A DNA stretch of 64,000 bases, from NCBI GenBank assembly GCA_963704155.1, contig CAVPHF010000019.1, positions 1 to 64,000 of the forward strand. The letters are read 5' to 3'. Origin of the DNA: Thiohalocapsa sp963704155. GTDB lineage: Bacteria > Pseudomonadota > Gammaproteobacteria > Chromatiales > Chromatiaceae. The translations under genes were made by a program, and so were the position numbers. Below, piece by piece: positions 16,599 to 24,598 of the stretch. Every line of letters begins with the position of its first letter. Position 1 is the stretch's first letter. The notes under the pieces were generated by a model. The model was not told where the DNA came from. It saw nothing but the letters and a program-made list of their open reading frames with translations, and did no database searches.

Positions 16599-17738
16599 CT
16601 AGGCATCCGCTCCTGGTCCCGCAAGTCCCGCCAGTCCCATGGTCAGCAGGTACGCGCGCACGGCGCGATCGAGCGCGTAGCGTTCCGCGGCCTGGTCGAG
16701 CAGCGCCGCGGCGGGCGGATTCTCCAGTGTTGCCAGTATCGCGTCGGCGAGTGCCCGCGGATCGCCGATCGGCACCAAGGGGCCATAGCGGCCGTCGCCG
16801 AGGATCTCGCGCGGGCCGCTCGGGCAGTCGGTCGCGATTGCCGGGGTGCCGACCGCCAGTGCCTCAAGCAGCGCGTTGGGCGACCCTTCAAAGCGTGAGG
16901 AGAGCACGAAGGCATCGGCGCGCGCGACATGGGCGAACGGGTTGTCGCTGAACCCGGGCAGGGCGATGCGTTCCGCGATGCCGAGGTGCTCTGCCAGTGC
17001 CGACAGTCGCCGGCGCTGTCGTCCCTCCCCGAAGATCACCAGACGCACGTCGGGTGGCAGCAGCACCAGCGCGCGCAACATGGTCATTTGATCCTTCATG
17101 CGTGCAAGTCGCCCGACGCTGACCAGCAGGTGTCCTCGACGCTCTTGGAACCACGGATGATCGGGGTCCGAAGCGGCCAGCCGGCGGCAGCGCTGCAGAT
17201 CGACAGGATTGCGAAGCACCTCGATCGGCGGCGCGGTTTGTCCAAGGAGCTCGCGCAACCCCTGCGCGACCCCGCGCGAGTTCGCGATCAGCAGGTCCGC
17301 CTTGCGATAGGTACGCCGCAGTTGTCGTCGGCTGCGCCAGCGGGCCACCGGGTTCTTGCTGCTGAGCTTGGTTGGGACATGAATGCCGATCCGAAGCAGT
17401 ACCCGCGGCGCCGGCGACAAGCCGTGCCTAGCGGCTACAATCAGGGTGCTTGCGTCGTCTCGATTACAGAGTACGACCGGCGGACGCAGCTCCACCAGCA
17501 AGCTCCGCACTAGGGCCACGGCGGCGGCGTTGCCTGCATCGATCGGCTTGCGATGTAAAACGACGCCGTGCGGCAGCTGCTCCATTGCGGGATAATCGCC
17601 GCCGCCGACCAGCACATGCACCTCTACACCGTTGTTCGCGAGACCGCCGATGAGATTTTGCATGACGCGGCCGACGCCGCCGGGGCCGGGTCGGAATCCG
17701 GTCACGAGTAGCCGGCGACTAGGCTGGTCTTCAATCAT
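16599..17738 (-). CDS. GT4-family glycosyltransferase (paralogue B)
   Basis: 379 residues, GT-B fold. The N-terminus reads LLVTGFRPGPGGVGRVMQNL, with the glycine-rich acceptor-domain loop. The C-terminal domain carries LLVSVGRLARMKDQMTMLRA and SSRFEGSPNALLEALAVG (EX7E), followed by TDCPSGPREILGDG. It belongs with the GT4 proteins at 15333-16511 and 23307-24437, whose C-terminal domains are strikingly alike. The donor and acceptor sugars cannot be read. It has its own ATG at 17738 and is divergent from the methyltransferase gene (about 220 bases apart), so it may head a two-gene leftward unit with paralogue A, about 87 bases downstream. Confidence 0.85.
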   Translation of the reverse strand: MIEDQPSRRLLVTGFRPGPGGVGRVMQNLIGGLANNGVEVHVLVGGGDYPAMEQLPHGVVLHRKPIDAGNAAAVALVRSLLVELRPPVVLCNRDDASTLIVAARHGLSPAPRVLLRIGIHVPTKLSSKNPVARWRSRRQLRRTYRKADLLIANSRGVAQGLRELLGQTAPPIEVLRNPVDLQRCRRLAASDPDHPWFQERRGHLLVSVGRLARMKDQMTMLRALVLLPPDVRLVIFGEGRQRRRLSALAEHLGIAERIALPGFSDNPFAHVARADAFVLSSRFEGSPNALLEALAVGTPAIATDCPSGPREILGDGRYGPLVPIGDPRALADAILATLENPPAAALLDQAAERYALDRAVRAYLLTMGLAGLAGPGADA

Positions 17739-17957
17739 TGGTCATCTGTCTTGCGTGCCTGGGCCGTTGACCGGCTAAGCCCGATAGGGCGGGATTCTCG
17801 CTGCTGATGTCGGCGGGGATCCAAATCTCAATGCCATGGTTCGCGAGTAGACCTTGGTCGATGTGTTATGCGCCGCTCTTGGAGCATGCGCCGACGGCGA
17901 CCGACTGAGGCGGCGGCAGCATGCCACAGCGCGAACGACGGGTGAAGGAGAATTCTG

Positions 17958-18749
17958 TTGGGCTTGAACTACGAAACCTTCCGGCAGTTGGCCGATCTCT
18001 CTACCCGCTTCAGACCGAAGGCACGCAGTCTGATGCTGGGACGTCAGAAGCTGAGGCTGGGACGGCGCAATGCGTTCGGGGGGATTCGCCATGCGGCCGG
18101 CTATCGGGCCGCGCTGAAGGCGGCGGGGCTTTCGCCAAATCTCGCGGACTATATGCAAGCTGACGGCTATTCCGAGCGCGCGATGAAGATGCTTGGTTTC
18201 GGCTCGGTGGAGACTTTGGATATTTCCCCCTTCCAATGCGCTGGTATCCTGCATGATATGAACGAGCCGGTACCGAGTGAATTATGTGGGCAGTTCGACT
18301 TCATCCTGGACGGCGGCACGCTGGAGCACGTGTTCAACGTCCCGCTGGCCATGGCAAACGTGTTTCAGATGCTCCGACCAGGTGGACGCTTCATCGGCGT
18401 CAACCCTCTCAATGGCTGGCCTGGTCATGGCTTTTATCAGTTCAGTCCCGAGCTCGTATTTGGCTTTTGGAAGCGCGGATGCGGCTGTCGCGTCCATCGT
18501 TGTCTCGCATTGCCGGCAAAGGGGACTTGGCGGCCCATTCATCTCGCAGACTCTCAGGAGATCGGAAGGCGCAACCTGTTCGGTCGGAGGCTCGACCGTA
18601 GACGAGCCAATCTCTATTTCGAGGTGGAAAAGACGCCTGACAGCCGAATGCAAGGCAAGGCCCTCCAGAGCGACTACATGGCTCGCTGGTCGAGGTCTCG
18701 TGAATATGAGAGGGATGACAGTCCGCGGCGTGCAAGCGTTGGTACTTGA
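17958..18749 (+). CDS. Class I SAM-dependent methyltransferase-like protein
   Basis: 263 residues. The core has GFGSVETLDISPFQ at the position of the nucleotide-binding acidic residue, then FDFILDGGTLEHVF (post-I motif) and MLRPGGRFIGVNPLNGW, typical of class I methyltransferases acting late in glycan synthesis. The first glycine-rich SAM loop is not a clean GxGxG. The C-terminal third is Arg-rich and aligns less well with relatives, so a compensated indel cannot be excluded. The start is a TTG at 17958, chosen because GAAGGAG lies seven bases upstream and no ATG fits. It begins a rightward operon ending at 23297; the ligase starts six bases after its stop. A glycan-capping or modifying role is inferred. 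Confidence 0.7.
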   Translation: MGLNYETFRQLADLSTRFRPKARSLMLGRQKLRLGRRNAFGGIRHAAGYRAALKAAGLSPNLADYMQADGYSERAMKMLGFGSVETLDISPFQCAGILHDMNEPVPSELCGQFDFILDGGTLEHVFNVPLAMANVFQMLRPGGRFIGVNPLNGWPGHGFYQFSPELVFGFWKRGCGCRVHRCLALPAKGTWRPIHLADSQEIGRRNLFGRRLDRRRANLYFEVEKTPDSRMQGKALQSDYMARWSRSREYERDDSPRRASVGT

Positions 18750-18755
18750 GCGGCG

Positions 18756-20078
18756 ATGACGCCTGTCTCTTCACCGAGCACGACGGCCCGCCTCGGCGTG
18801 GCCGGCGCCTACCTGTTTGGATTCTTCAGCCTGCTCGGCATCACTCCGGCCAGCGTCGGCCTCGCACTGCTGACAGTCGCCTTCCTCGCCGACTTCCGCC
18901 ATTGGAAGGCGCTATGGGCGGAGCCGGTGATCAAGCTGAGCCTGGTGTTCGGCGCCTATGTGGCAACCCATTCCGTCATCCTTTACCTGTTCGCCGGCGA
19001 CCCGGTGCGCTCGATGGCCGCCGCGGAAGCGGGCGCGGACTGGCTGAAGCTGTTGCTGTTCGTACCCTTTGCCTACTGGGCCGGTGCAGAGCCTGGCCGG
19101 GCGGGTCGGCTGATGTTCCTGGCGCTGCTCGGCTTCGCGATTGGCTTTCTGCGCAAGATCGATTGGGCCAACTTTGATGCGACCTTTTTTTTCACCCGCT
19201 TCGAATCCTATCTGCCGGCGATTGCGTTCGGCATGTTCTGCGGGCTCGGCTTACTCGGCCTGGTCGCCGCGCGCTCAGCCTTTTGGTCCAGCCGGCACGG
19301 TCCGATCACGCGCTGGCTGAGCATGGTGCTCTGGGTATTGCTGCTGGTGCTCATGGCGGAAGGTCTGTTTCTGTCCTTCTCGCGCGGCACCTGGCTGGCG
19401 TTCGTGGTCGCGCTGCCGCTGTTGATCCTGCTGGAGGTGCGCGGGCGCGAGCAATCCCTGGATCATGTCCAAGGCGCGCGCCGGGCGCTATTGGTCTCGG
19501 GTCCACTCGCGGTGGCCGCGCTGCTGGTCTTGTTCGGGTCTCAATTCAGCGCGGTGATCGATCGTGTCGTGCACGAAGCGCCGACGGTGATGCAGGTGCT
19601 TCAGGGGGACTGGTCCGGCGTCGAGTCGGACTCGGTGGGGCTGCGGGCGCATGCGCTGCGGCTTGCCGCCGAGCTGTGGTGGCAACGTCCTTGGCTTGGC
19701 TGGGGCGCCGGGTCGAGTTCCTTTCTACTCGCCGCCAGTGAGCGACCCGAGTTGATGACGGCGCCGGGTGATTGGCTGCCGCATCTGCATAACAGCTATG
19801 CGGAACTGCTGGTCCAGTTCGGTGCGGTCGGCTTTGTCCTGATGGCGGTCTTGGTGGCGCTCTTGGCGCATGCGTCATGGCGGGAGTGTCGCTCGGGCAG
19901 GCTGTGCGCGGCGCTGTGCCGCTATCTGCTGGTGAGCCTGGTCTTCGTGCTGATCTGGAACCTGTTCAACTATCGCATGGTCCGTCATGACGGCCTCTTC
20001 TTTTGGATCATCTTCGCCGGCACAGCCTTCAGCGGCCGACTGCGGGGTTTGATCGATGGGGCAGGGCAGCGGCTATGA
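18756..20078 (+). CDS. O-antigen ligase/polymerase family membrane protein (WaaL/Wzy-like)
   Basis: 440 residues with about eleven or twelve hydrophobic helices. Between helices lies a large periplasmic loop containing LWWQRPWLGWGAGSSSF and later LPHLHNSYAELLVQFGAVGF. This matches the conserved PxLGxGxG and H-N-x-x-x-E patterns of the O-antigen ligase family. LSFSRGTWLAF marks the preceding helix. Family members attach O-antigen to lipid A-core (WaaL) or polymerise it (Wzy). These cannot be separated by eye, but the adjacent heptosyltransferase-like and WaaA genes favour a role in lipopolysaccharide assembly. The ATG at 18756 follows the methyltransferase by six bases. The stop overlaps the next ATG by four bases. 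Confidence 0.8.
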   Translation: MTPVSSPSTTARLGVAGAYLFGFFSLLGITPASVGLALLTVAFLADFRHWKALWAEPVIKLSLVFGAYVATHSVILYLFAGDPVRSMAAAEAGADWLKLLLFVPFAYWAGAEPGRAGRLMFLALLGFAIGFLRKIDWANFDATFFFTRFESYLPAIAFGMFCGLGLLGLVAARSAFWSSRHGPITRWLSMVLWVLLLVLMAEGLFLSFSRGTWLAFVVALPLLILLEVRGREQSLDHVQGARRALLVSGPLAVAALLVLFGSQFSAVIDRVVHEAPTVMQVLQGDWSGVESDSVGLRAHALRLAAELWWQRPWLGWGAGSSSFLLAASERPELMTAPGDWLPHLHNSYAELLVQFGAVGFVLMAVLVALLAHASWRECRSGRLCAALCRYLLVSLVFVLIWNLFNYRMVRHDGLFFWIIFAGTAFSGRLRGLIDGAGQRL

Positions 20079-21142
20079 GCTTATGCGCGGTCGCGCAGAG
20101 ACGCATCTTGCTTGTGCGGTTGAGCGCGATCGGCGACATCGTTTTCGCCTCACCGCTGGCGACGGCCTTTCGCCGTGCCTGGCCCGACGCACACATCGCC
20201 TGGTTGGTGCAGCCCGAATGCGGGGCGCTGTTGCGCCATCATCCGGACCTCGACGAGGTCATCGAATGGCCGATGTCGAGTCTGCGCACGCATTGGCGCG
20301 AGCGCCGGCCGATCGTGCTGCGGCGCATGCTGCGGAGGCTGCGCGCCGACCTGCGCGCACGCCGCTTCGATCTGGCCCTTGATCTACAGGGGCTGATGAA
20401 GAGCGCGCTGCCCGTCTGGCTCTCCGGCGCCGCCGAGCGGGTCGGCCTGGATTCGCGTGAGGGCAGCAAGCTGCTGATGACGAGGGTCATCGAGAGCCCA
20501 CCTGACGGACTGCGTATCGGCTCGGAGTACCTGCACTTGGCGCAGGAGTTGCGGTTGCCGCTGGACGATTTCTCGATGCGGGTGTACCCGGGTGCAGAGG
20601 AAGTTGCGGCGGCCGAGGCCCTGATCGCCGAGCACGGTCTCGAGCCGGGTTTCGCGGTGATCTGCCCCTTCACGACCCGGCCGCAAAAGCACTGGTTCGC
20701 CGAGCGCTGGAGCGCATTGGCAAAGCGGGTGCTTGCCGAGACCGGCCTGCCGACGGTGATGCTGGGCGGGCCGGCAGATCGAACGGCGGGTGCAGCGATC
20801 GCGCGACAGTCAGGCGAGGCAGTGGTCGATCTCAGCGGTCGGACCTCTCTGCTGACGGCCGCGGCGCTGATCGGCCGCTGTCGGATGCTGATCGGCGTCG
20901 ATACCGGCTTGAGCCATATGGGTATCGCCTTCGAGCGTCCGACCCTACTGCTGTTCGGATCGACTCGGCCCTACACCGAGACGACCCGCGCAAATGCACG
21001 TGTGATCTTTCATCCGCGCGACTGCTCGCCATGCCGTCGCCGGCCGATCTGCGGCGGGCGATTTGACTGTATGCGCGACATCGAGGTGGACGAGGTGATG
21101 CGGGCATTGCATGCGCTGCCGGGACTGGGACTGGGATTGTGA
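20075..21142 (+). CDS. GT9-family (heptosyltransferase-like) glycosyltransferase
   Basis: 355 residues. It opens with RILLVRLSAIGDIVFASPLA, the signature of GT9 enzymes such as WaaC and WaaF, followed by AFRRAWPDAHIAWLVQP. The C-terminal half has AVICPFTTRPQKHWFAERW and MLIGVDTGLSHMGIAFERPT, then LLFGSTRP, the ADP-heptose-binding region. Near the end are HPRDCSPCRRRPICGG cysteines often seen in this family. It probably adds heptose or a related sugar to the inner core of lipopolysaccharide on the inner face of the membrane. The ATG at 20075 overlaps the ligase stop (ATGA), so the longer frame from 20003 is rejected. The next gene starts at a GTG overlapping its stop. Confidence 0.85.
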   Translation: MSLCAVAQRRILLVRLSAIGDIVFASPLATAFRRAWPDAHIAWLVQPECGALLRHHPDLDEVIEWPMSSLRTHWRERRPIVLRRMLRRLRADLRARRFDLALDLQGLMKSALPVWLSGAAERVGLDSREGSKLLMTRVIESPPDGLRIGSEYLHLAQELRLPLDDFSMRVYPGAEEVAAAEALIAEHGLEPGFAVICPFTTRPQKHWFAERWSALAKRVLAETGLPTVMLGGPADRTAGAAIARQSGEAVVDLSGRTSLLTAAALIGRCRMLIGVDTGLSHMGIAFERPTLLLFGSTRPYTETTRANARVIFHPRDCSPCRRRPICGGRFDCMRDIEVDEVMRALHALPGLGLGL

Positions 21143-22221
21143 AGATCCTGCATGTCGAAGGCGGCGGCAACCTGTATGGCGGTGCGCAGCAGGTGTTGTA
21201 CCTGCTGCGCGGGCTTGCCGGGCATGGCATAGCGAATCATCTTGCCTGCCGCGCCGGCTGCGACCTGGCACGGGCCGCCGAGCCCTATGCAAGGGTTCAC
21301 GGACTTAGGCTCGGCGGCGATCTCGATGTCGCGATGATCGCTCGTCTGCGCCGGCTGATCCAAAGGGTCGAACCGGACCTGGTGCATCTCCACAGCCGCA
21401 TCGGCGCCGATGTCATGGGCGGCGTCGCCGCCCGTCTGTGCGGCGTTCCGGTCGTGCATACCAGACGGGTCGACAACCCCGAGCCGGCCTGGCTGGTCGC
21501 GCTCAAGTACCGGCTGCACGATATCGTCATTGCCATCTCCGATGCCATCGGCCGTGTGCTGCTGGAGGAAGGCCTGCCGCCGCAAAAATTGCGCGTGGTG
21601 CGCAGCGCCGTGGTGGCAAATGACTTTGAGCGGCCTTGTGCCAGGCAGCGCGTACTGGACGCGCTTGGGCTCGACAGCGGGGCGCTGCTGGTCGGGATCA
21701 TCGCGCAGCTGATCGAGCGCAAAGGTCATGGCTTCGTGCTCGATGCCATGCCGGCCTTGATCGCGGATCAGCCGAACCTGCAGCTGGTCCTTTTCGGTAA
21801 GGGGCCGCTGGCCGGCAAGCTGCAGGAGGCGATCGATGCCCGAGGGCTGGCTGATCACGTTCGGCTGGCCGGTTTTCGCGACGATCTGACCGACATCCTG
21901 CCCTGCCTGGATCTGCTGGTGCATCCTGCCACCATGGAAGGGCTTGGCGTGTCGCTGTTGCAGGCATCGGCGGCCGGCGTGCCCATCGTCGCCAGCCGCA
22001 CCGGGGGCATCCCGGAGGCGGTCCACGACGGTGTCAACGGCGTGCTGGTGCCGCCCGCGAATGTTCCGGCGTTGACCGAGGCCATCGCTCGTCTGCTCGC
22101 CGATGAACGCCTGCGCTGCCGCCTCGGGGATGCTGGTCGGGCCATGGTCCGTGATAGGTTCTCATCCGAGGCGATGGTCGCGGGCAATCTGGCGGTCTAT
22201 CGTGAATTGGTGTCGGCATGA
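21139..22221 (+). CDS. GT4-family glycosyltransferase
   Basis: 360 residues, GT-B fold. MKILHVEGGGNLYGGAQQVL is the acceptor-domain start. IIAQLIERKGHGFVLDAMP and LLVHPATMEGLGVSLLQASA (the EX7E region, here with Glu then Gln) form the donor domain, followed by VASRTGGIPEAVHDG. It is the third gene of the rightward operon, and its GTG overlaps the GT9 stop by four bases. Relatives add sugars to core oligosaccharide or polysaccharide repeats. The second EX7E residue appears to be Gln rather than Glu, so the catalytic details deserve care. Confidence 0.85.
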   Translation: MKILHVEGGGNLYGGAQQVLYLLRGLAGHGIANHLACRAGCDLARAAEPYARVHGLRLGGDLDVAMIARLRRLIQRVEPDLVHLHSRIGADVMGGVAARLCGVPVVHTRRVDNPEPAWLVALKYRLHDIVIAISDAIGRVLLEEGLPPQKLRVVRSAVVANDFERPCARQRVLDALGLDSGALLVGIIAQLIERKGHGFVLDAMPALIADQPNLQLVLFGKGPLAGKLQEAIDARGLADHVRLAGFRDDLTDILPCLDLLVHPATMEGLGVSLLQASAAGVPIVASRTGGIPEAVHDGVNGVLVPPANVPALTEAIARLLADERLRCRLGDAGRAMVRDRFSSEAMVAGNLAVYRELVSA

Positions 22222-23297
22222 GCAAGGCTGACTGGCCCTCGAGTCTCCAGATCATCGCCAGTAAGCGGCTCGGCGGCGCTGAGCGCTGGGCGCAGCGTTT
22301 CGTGGCGGCGCTGCGCGAGCAGCACGCGCCCGTCACCATTGCGGTGCGTGCCGGCAGTGCCGTCGCTGGACTCGATTTGGGCGGACTGCCAGTGCGCGGC
22401 CTGCCGTTCGTGACGGTGTGGGATCCCGTCTCGCGCGCCGCGGTGACGAGCCTGGTGCGCGAGCTGCGGCCCGAGCTGGTGCAGACTTACATGGGCCGCG
22501 CCACCCGCCTAACGCGCTTGTCCGGCAACCCGGTGCATGTCGCCCGGCTCGGTGGCTACTATAAGCTTGGCCCTTACCGGCACGCCGATGCCTGGATCGG
22601 TAATACCCGTAAACTCGCCGATTGGATGATAGAACAGGGGCTCCCGGCAGAGCGTGTTCACCACATCTACAATTTCGTCGACCGGCCGCGACCCAGTTCC
22701 GAGGCCGAGATCGATCGCCTGAGGGCATCGCTGGCCGTGCCGGTGGATGCCTGGGTGATGGCCGCGCTCGGCCGGTTCGTGACCATGAAGGGCCACCGGA
22801 TCTTGCTTGATGCCCTGGCGCGGCTGCCGGCGGAGGTCGCAGGCCGGCCCTGGCGTCTCATCCTGCTGGGTGATGGGCCGCTGCGCTCGGCACTGATGCG
22901 ACAGGCCGCGGAGCTGGGCATCGCGGAGCGGCTGGTCTGGGTTGGCTGGCAGCGCGTTCCAGGCCCCTATCTTCAGCTCGCGGACCTGATCGTATTTCCG
23001 TCGCTTGCGTACGAACCCTTCGGCAATGTCATCCTCGATGCCTGGGCCTGGGAGAAGCCCTTGCTGGCCACCCGCTTCTTCGGCGCGCTGGAGGTCGTCA
23101 GGCACGCTGAAGACGGCTGCTGTGTTCCCTGCGAAGACCCGCCGGCGCTCGCCGATGGGATTCAGCTGCTGCTAGGCGACGATTCGTTGCGCGCCGCGTT
23201 GGCCCGCCGCGGCGCGAAGCGCGCCGCCGCGGAGTTCGGAAAGCAGGCGATTATGGCGCAATATCGCGATCTGTATCGGCAGTTGGTGCGGGCCTGA
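22218..23297 (+). CDS. GT4-family glycosyltransferase
   Basis: 359 residues. The N-terminus reads LQIIASKRLGGAERWAQRFV, the acceptor-domain loop. The C-terminal domain has AALGRFVTMKGHRILLDALA and FPSLAYEPFGNVILDAWAWE (EX7E: Glu, then Asp-Ala-Trp-Ala-Trp-Glu). It is the last gene of the methyltransferase-ligase-GT operon, starting by a four-base overlap (ATGA). It ends ten bases before the stop of a convergent GT4 gene. Its N-terminal part resembles lipopolysaccharide core transferases, a cytoplasmic step. Specificity cannot be assigned. Confidence 0.85.
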   Translation: MSKADWPSSLQIIASKRLGGAERWAQRFVAALREQHAPVTIAVRAGSAVAGLDLGGLPVRGLPFVTVWDPVSRAAVTSLVRELRPELVQTYMGRATRLTRLSGNPVHVARLGGYYKLGPYRHADAWIGNTRKLADWMIEQGLPAERVHHIYNFVDRPRPSSEAEIDRLRASLAVPVDAWVMAALGRFVTMKGHRILLDALARLPAEVAGRPWRLILLGDGPLRSALMRQAAELGIAERLVWVGWQRVPGPYLQLADLIVFPSLAYEPFGNVILDAWAWEKPLLATRFFGALEVVRHAEDGCCVPCEDPPALADGIQLLLGDDSLRAALARRGAKRAAAEFGKQAIMAQYRDLYRQLVRA

Positions 23298-23306
23298 GCG
23301 CCTGAA

Positions 23307-24437
23307 TCAGGTCCTGCCGAGCAGCTTCAGGTAGCGGTGCGTGCTCACCTCTTGCGTGTAGTCGCTGACCGCGGCGGTCAGCACGTCCGGCGGCAAGGGT
23401 CCGTCGAGCGTGCGCGCCATGGCATCGCTGAGCGCAGCGGCGTCGCCAACCCGCACCAGGGGTCCGAAGCGGCCGTCGGCCAACAGCTCGCGCGGACCGC
23501 TTGGACAGTCCGTGGCCACCACCGGGGTTCCGAGCGCCATCGCCTCGGTGAGTACGTTCGGCGAGCCTTCCCAGGCCGACGACAGCACGAACAGGTCGGC
23601 GTTTGCCAGGAACGGATACAGGTGCTCTTGATACCCAGGCAGCTCGACGTCGGCGCCAATACCCAGCCCGGCGATCAGCTCGGTCAGCGACCTCCGCCCG
23701 CGGCCCTCGCCAAGCAGCAGCAGCCGGCAGGGCCGCTTGGCGCGCAGCTGTGCGAAGGCGCGGATCAGGGTCGCGAAGTCCTTTTGGCGCTGGAGTCGGC
23801 CAGCGCCGACGATCACTGGAAGGCCTGTGCCGCGCGGCTGTTGCAGCCATGGATGCGGACAGGGCAGGGCGGCTTCGCGCAACAGCTCGGGGGTGATGAC
23901 CGGGTTGCGGATGACGCTGATGCGCTCGCTGGGATAATGCGCGACGGACGCGGTATCGGCGGCGACGCCGGCGGATACCGCAACGATATGGTCGATGCTC
24001 GGGTACAGCAGCCTGATCGGGAAATAGCGCAGTGCGCGCGTCAACGCAAGTCGGTGGCGCATCGCGGCGGACAGATTAGTCCCGAGTCTCAGGACGATGC
24101 GGGTGTCGACGCCGGCCAGACGTCGGGCAAGGGTTGCCGCGCGTCCGGCCCTATCCTTGGCCACCAGCATCGTCTCCGGGCGTTCTCGGCGCAGATAGCG
24201 GGCGAGACCGATGGCGCACGGCAGCGTGTGGCGGCTGCCGAGATGAATCCGGCGCACGGCGCCCGGCAGCCGGGTCAGGTGCGGACTGTCGCGCCCGGCC
24301 ATGAGCAGGTCGACAGGATGGCCGAAGTCGACGAAGCCGCGCATCAAGTTGACCAGCATGCGCTCGACCCCGCCCGCACCCGAGAATGAGGCGAAGACAG
24401 GGATAGGCGGAGGCTGCTGTCTCAGCGGTTGCGGCAT
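23307..24437 (-). CDS. GT4-family glycosyltransferase (paralogue C)
   Basis: 376 residues, GT-B fold. It opens IPVFASFSGAGGVERMLVNL and has VIVGAGRLQRQKDFATLIRA and SSAWEGSPNVLTEAMALG (EX7E), then TDCPSGPRELLADG. It is most like the genes at 15333-16511 and 16599-17738, down to the shared TDCPSGPRExL stretch, so the three probably arose by duplication and later separation. It reads leftward, convergent with the preceding GT4, and is divergent from the GT39-type gene at 24599 across about 160 bases. Its sugar specificity is unknown. The first ATG (24437) suits a short Pro-rich lead-in. Confidence 0.85.
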   Translation of the reverse strand: MPQPLRQQPPPIPVFASFSGAGGVERMLVNLMRGFVDFGHPVDLLMAGRDSPHLTRLPGAVRRIHLGSRHTLPCAIGLARYLRRERPETMLVAKDRAGRAATLARRLAGVDTRIVLRLGTNLSAAMRHRLALTRALRYFPIRLLYPSIDHIVAVSAGVAADTASVAHYPSERISVIRNPVITPELLREAALPCPHPWLQQPRGTGLPVIVGAGRLQRQKDFATLIRAFAQLRAKRPCRLLLLGEGRGRRSLTELIAGLGIGADVELPGYQEHLYPFLANADLFVLSSAWEGSPNVLTEAMALGTPVVATDCPSGPRELLADGRFGPLVRVGDAAALSDAMARTLDGPLPPDVLTAAVSDYTQEVSTHRYLKLLGRT

Positions 24438-24549
24438 GCGTTTGGGCTCGGGTGTCGGCGCCGGATTGTAGCCGTTGGCGCCTGAGGATAGGGCACTTTT
24501 TGGTCGGCGATCCGTCCTTGGTCTGCCGGACCGACGAGCACACCGCCTA

Positions 24550-24558
24550 TGCTATATT
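24550..24558 (+). promoter_or_regulatory. Candidate extended -10 promoter for the GT39-waaA pair
   Basis: TGC followed by TATATT forms an extended -10 element 40 bases before the ATG at 24599. No good -35 is evident, which extended -10 promoters can tolerate. This is a by-eye assignment. Confidence 0.35.
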
Positions 24559-24598
24559 CCGCACTTTCACCAAGGACGCAGAGACTGGAGTACCGCAA

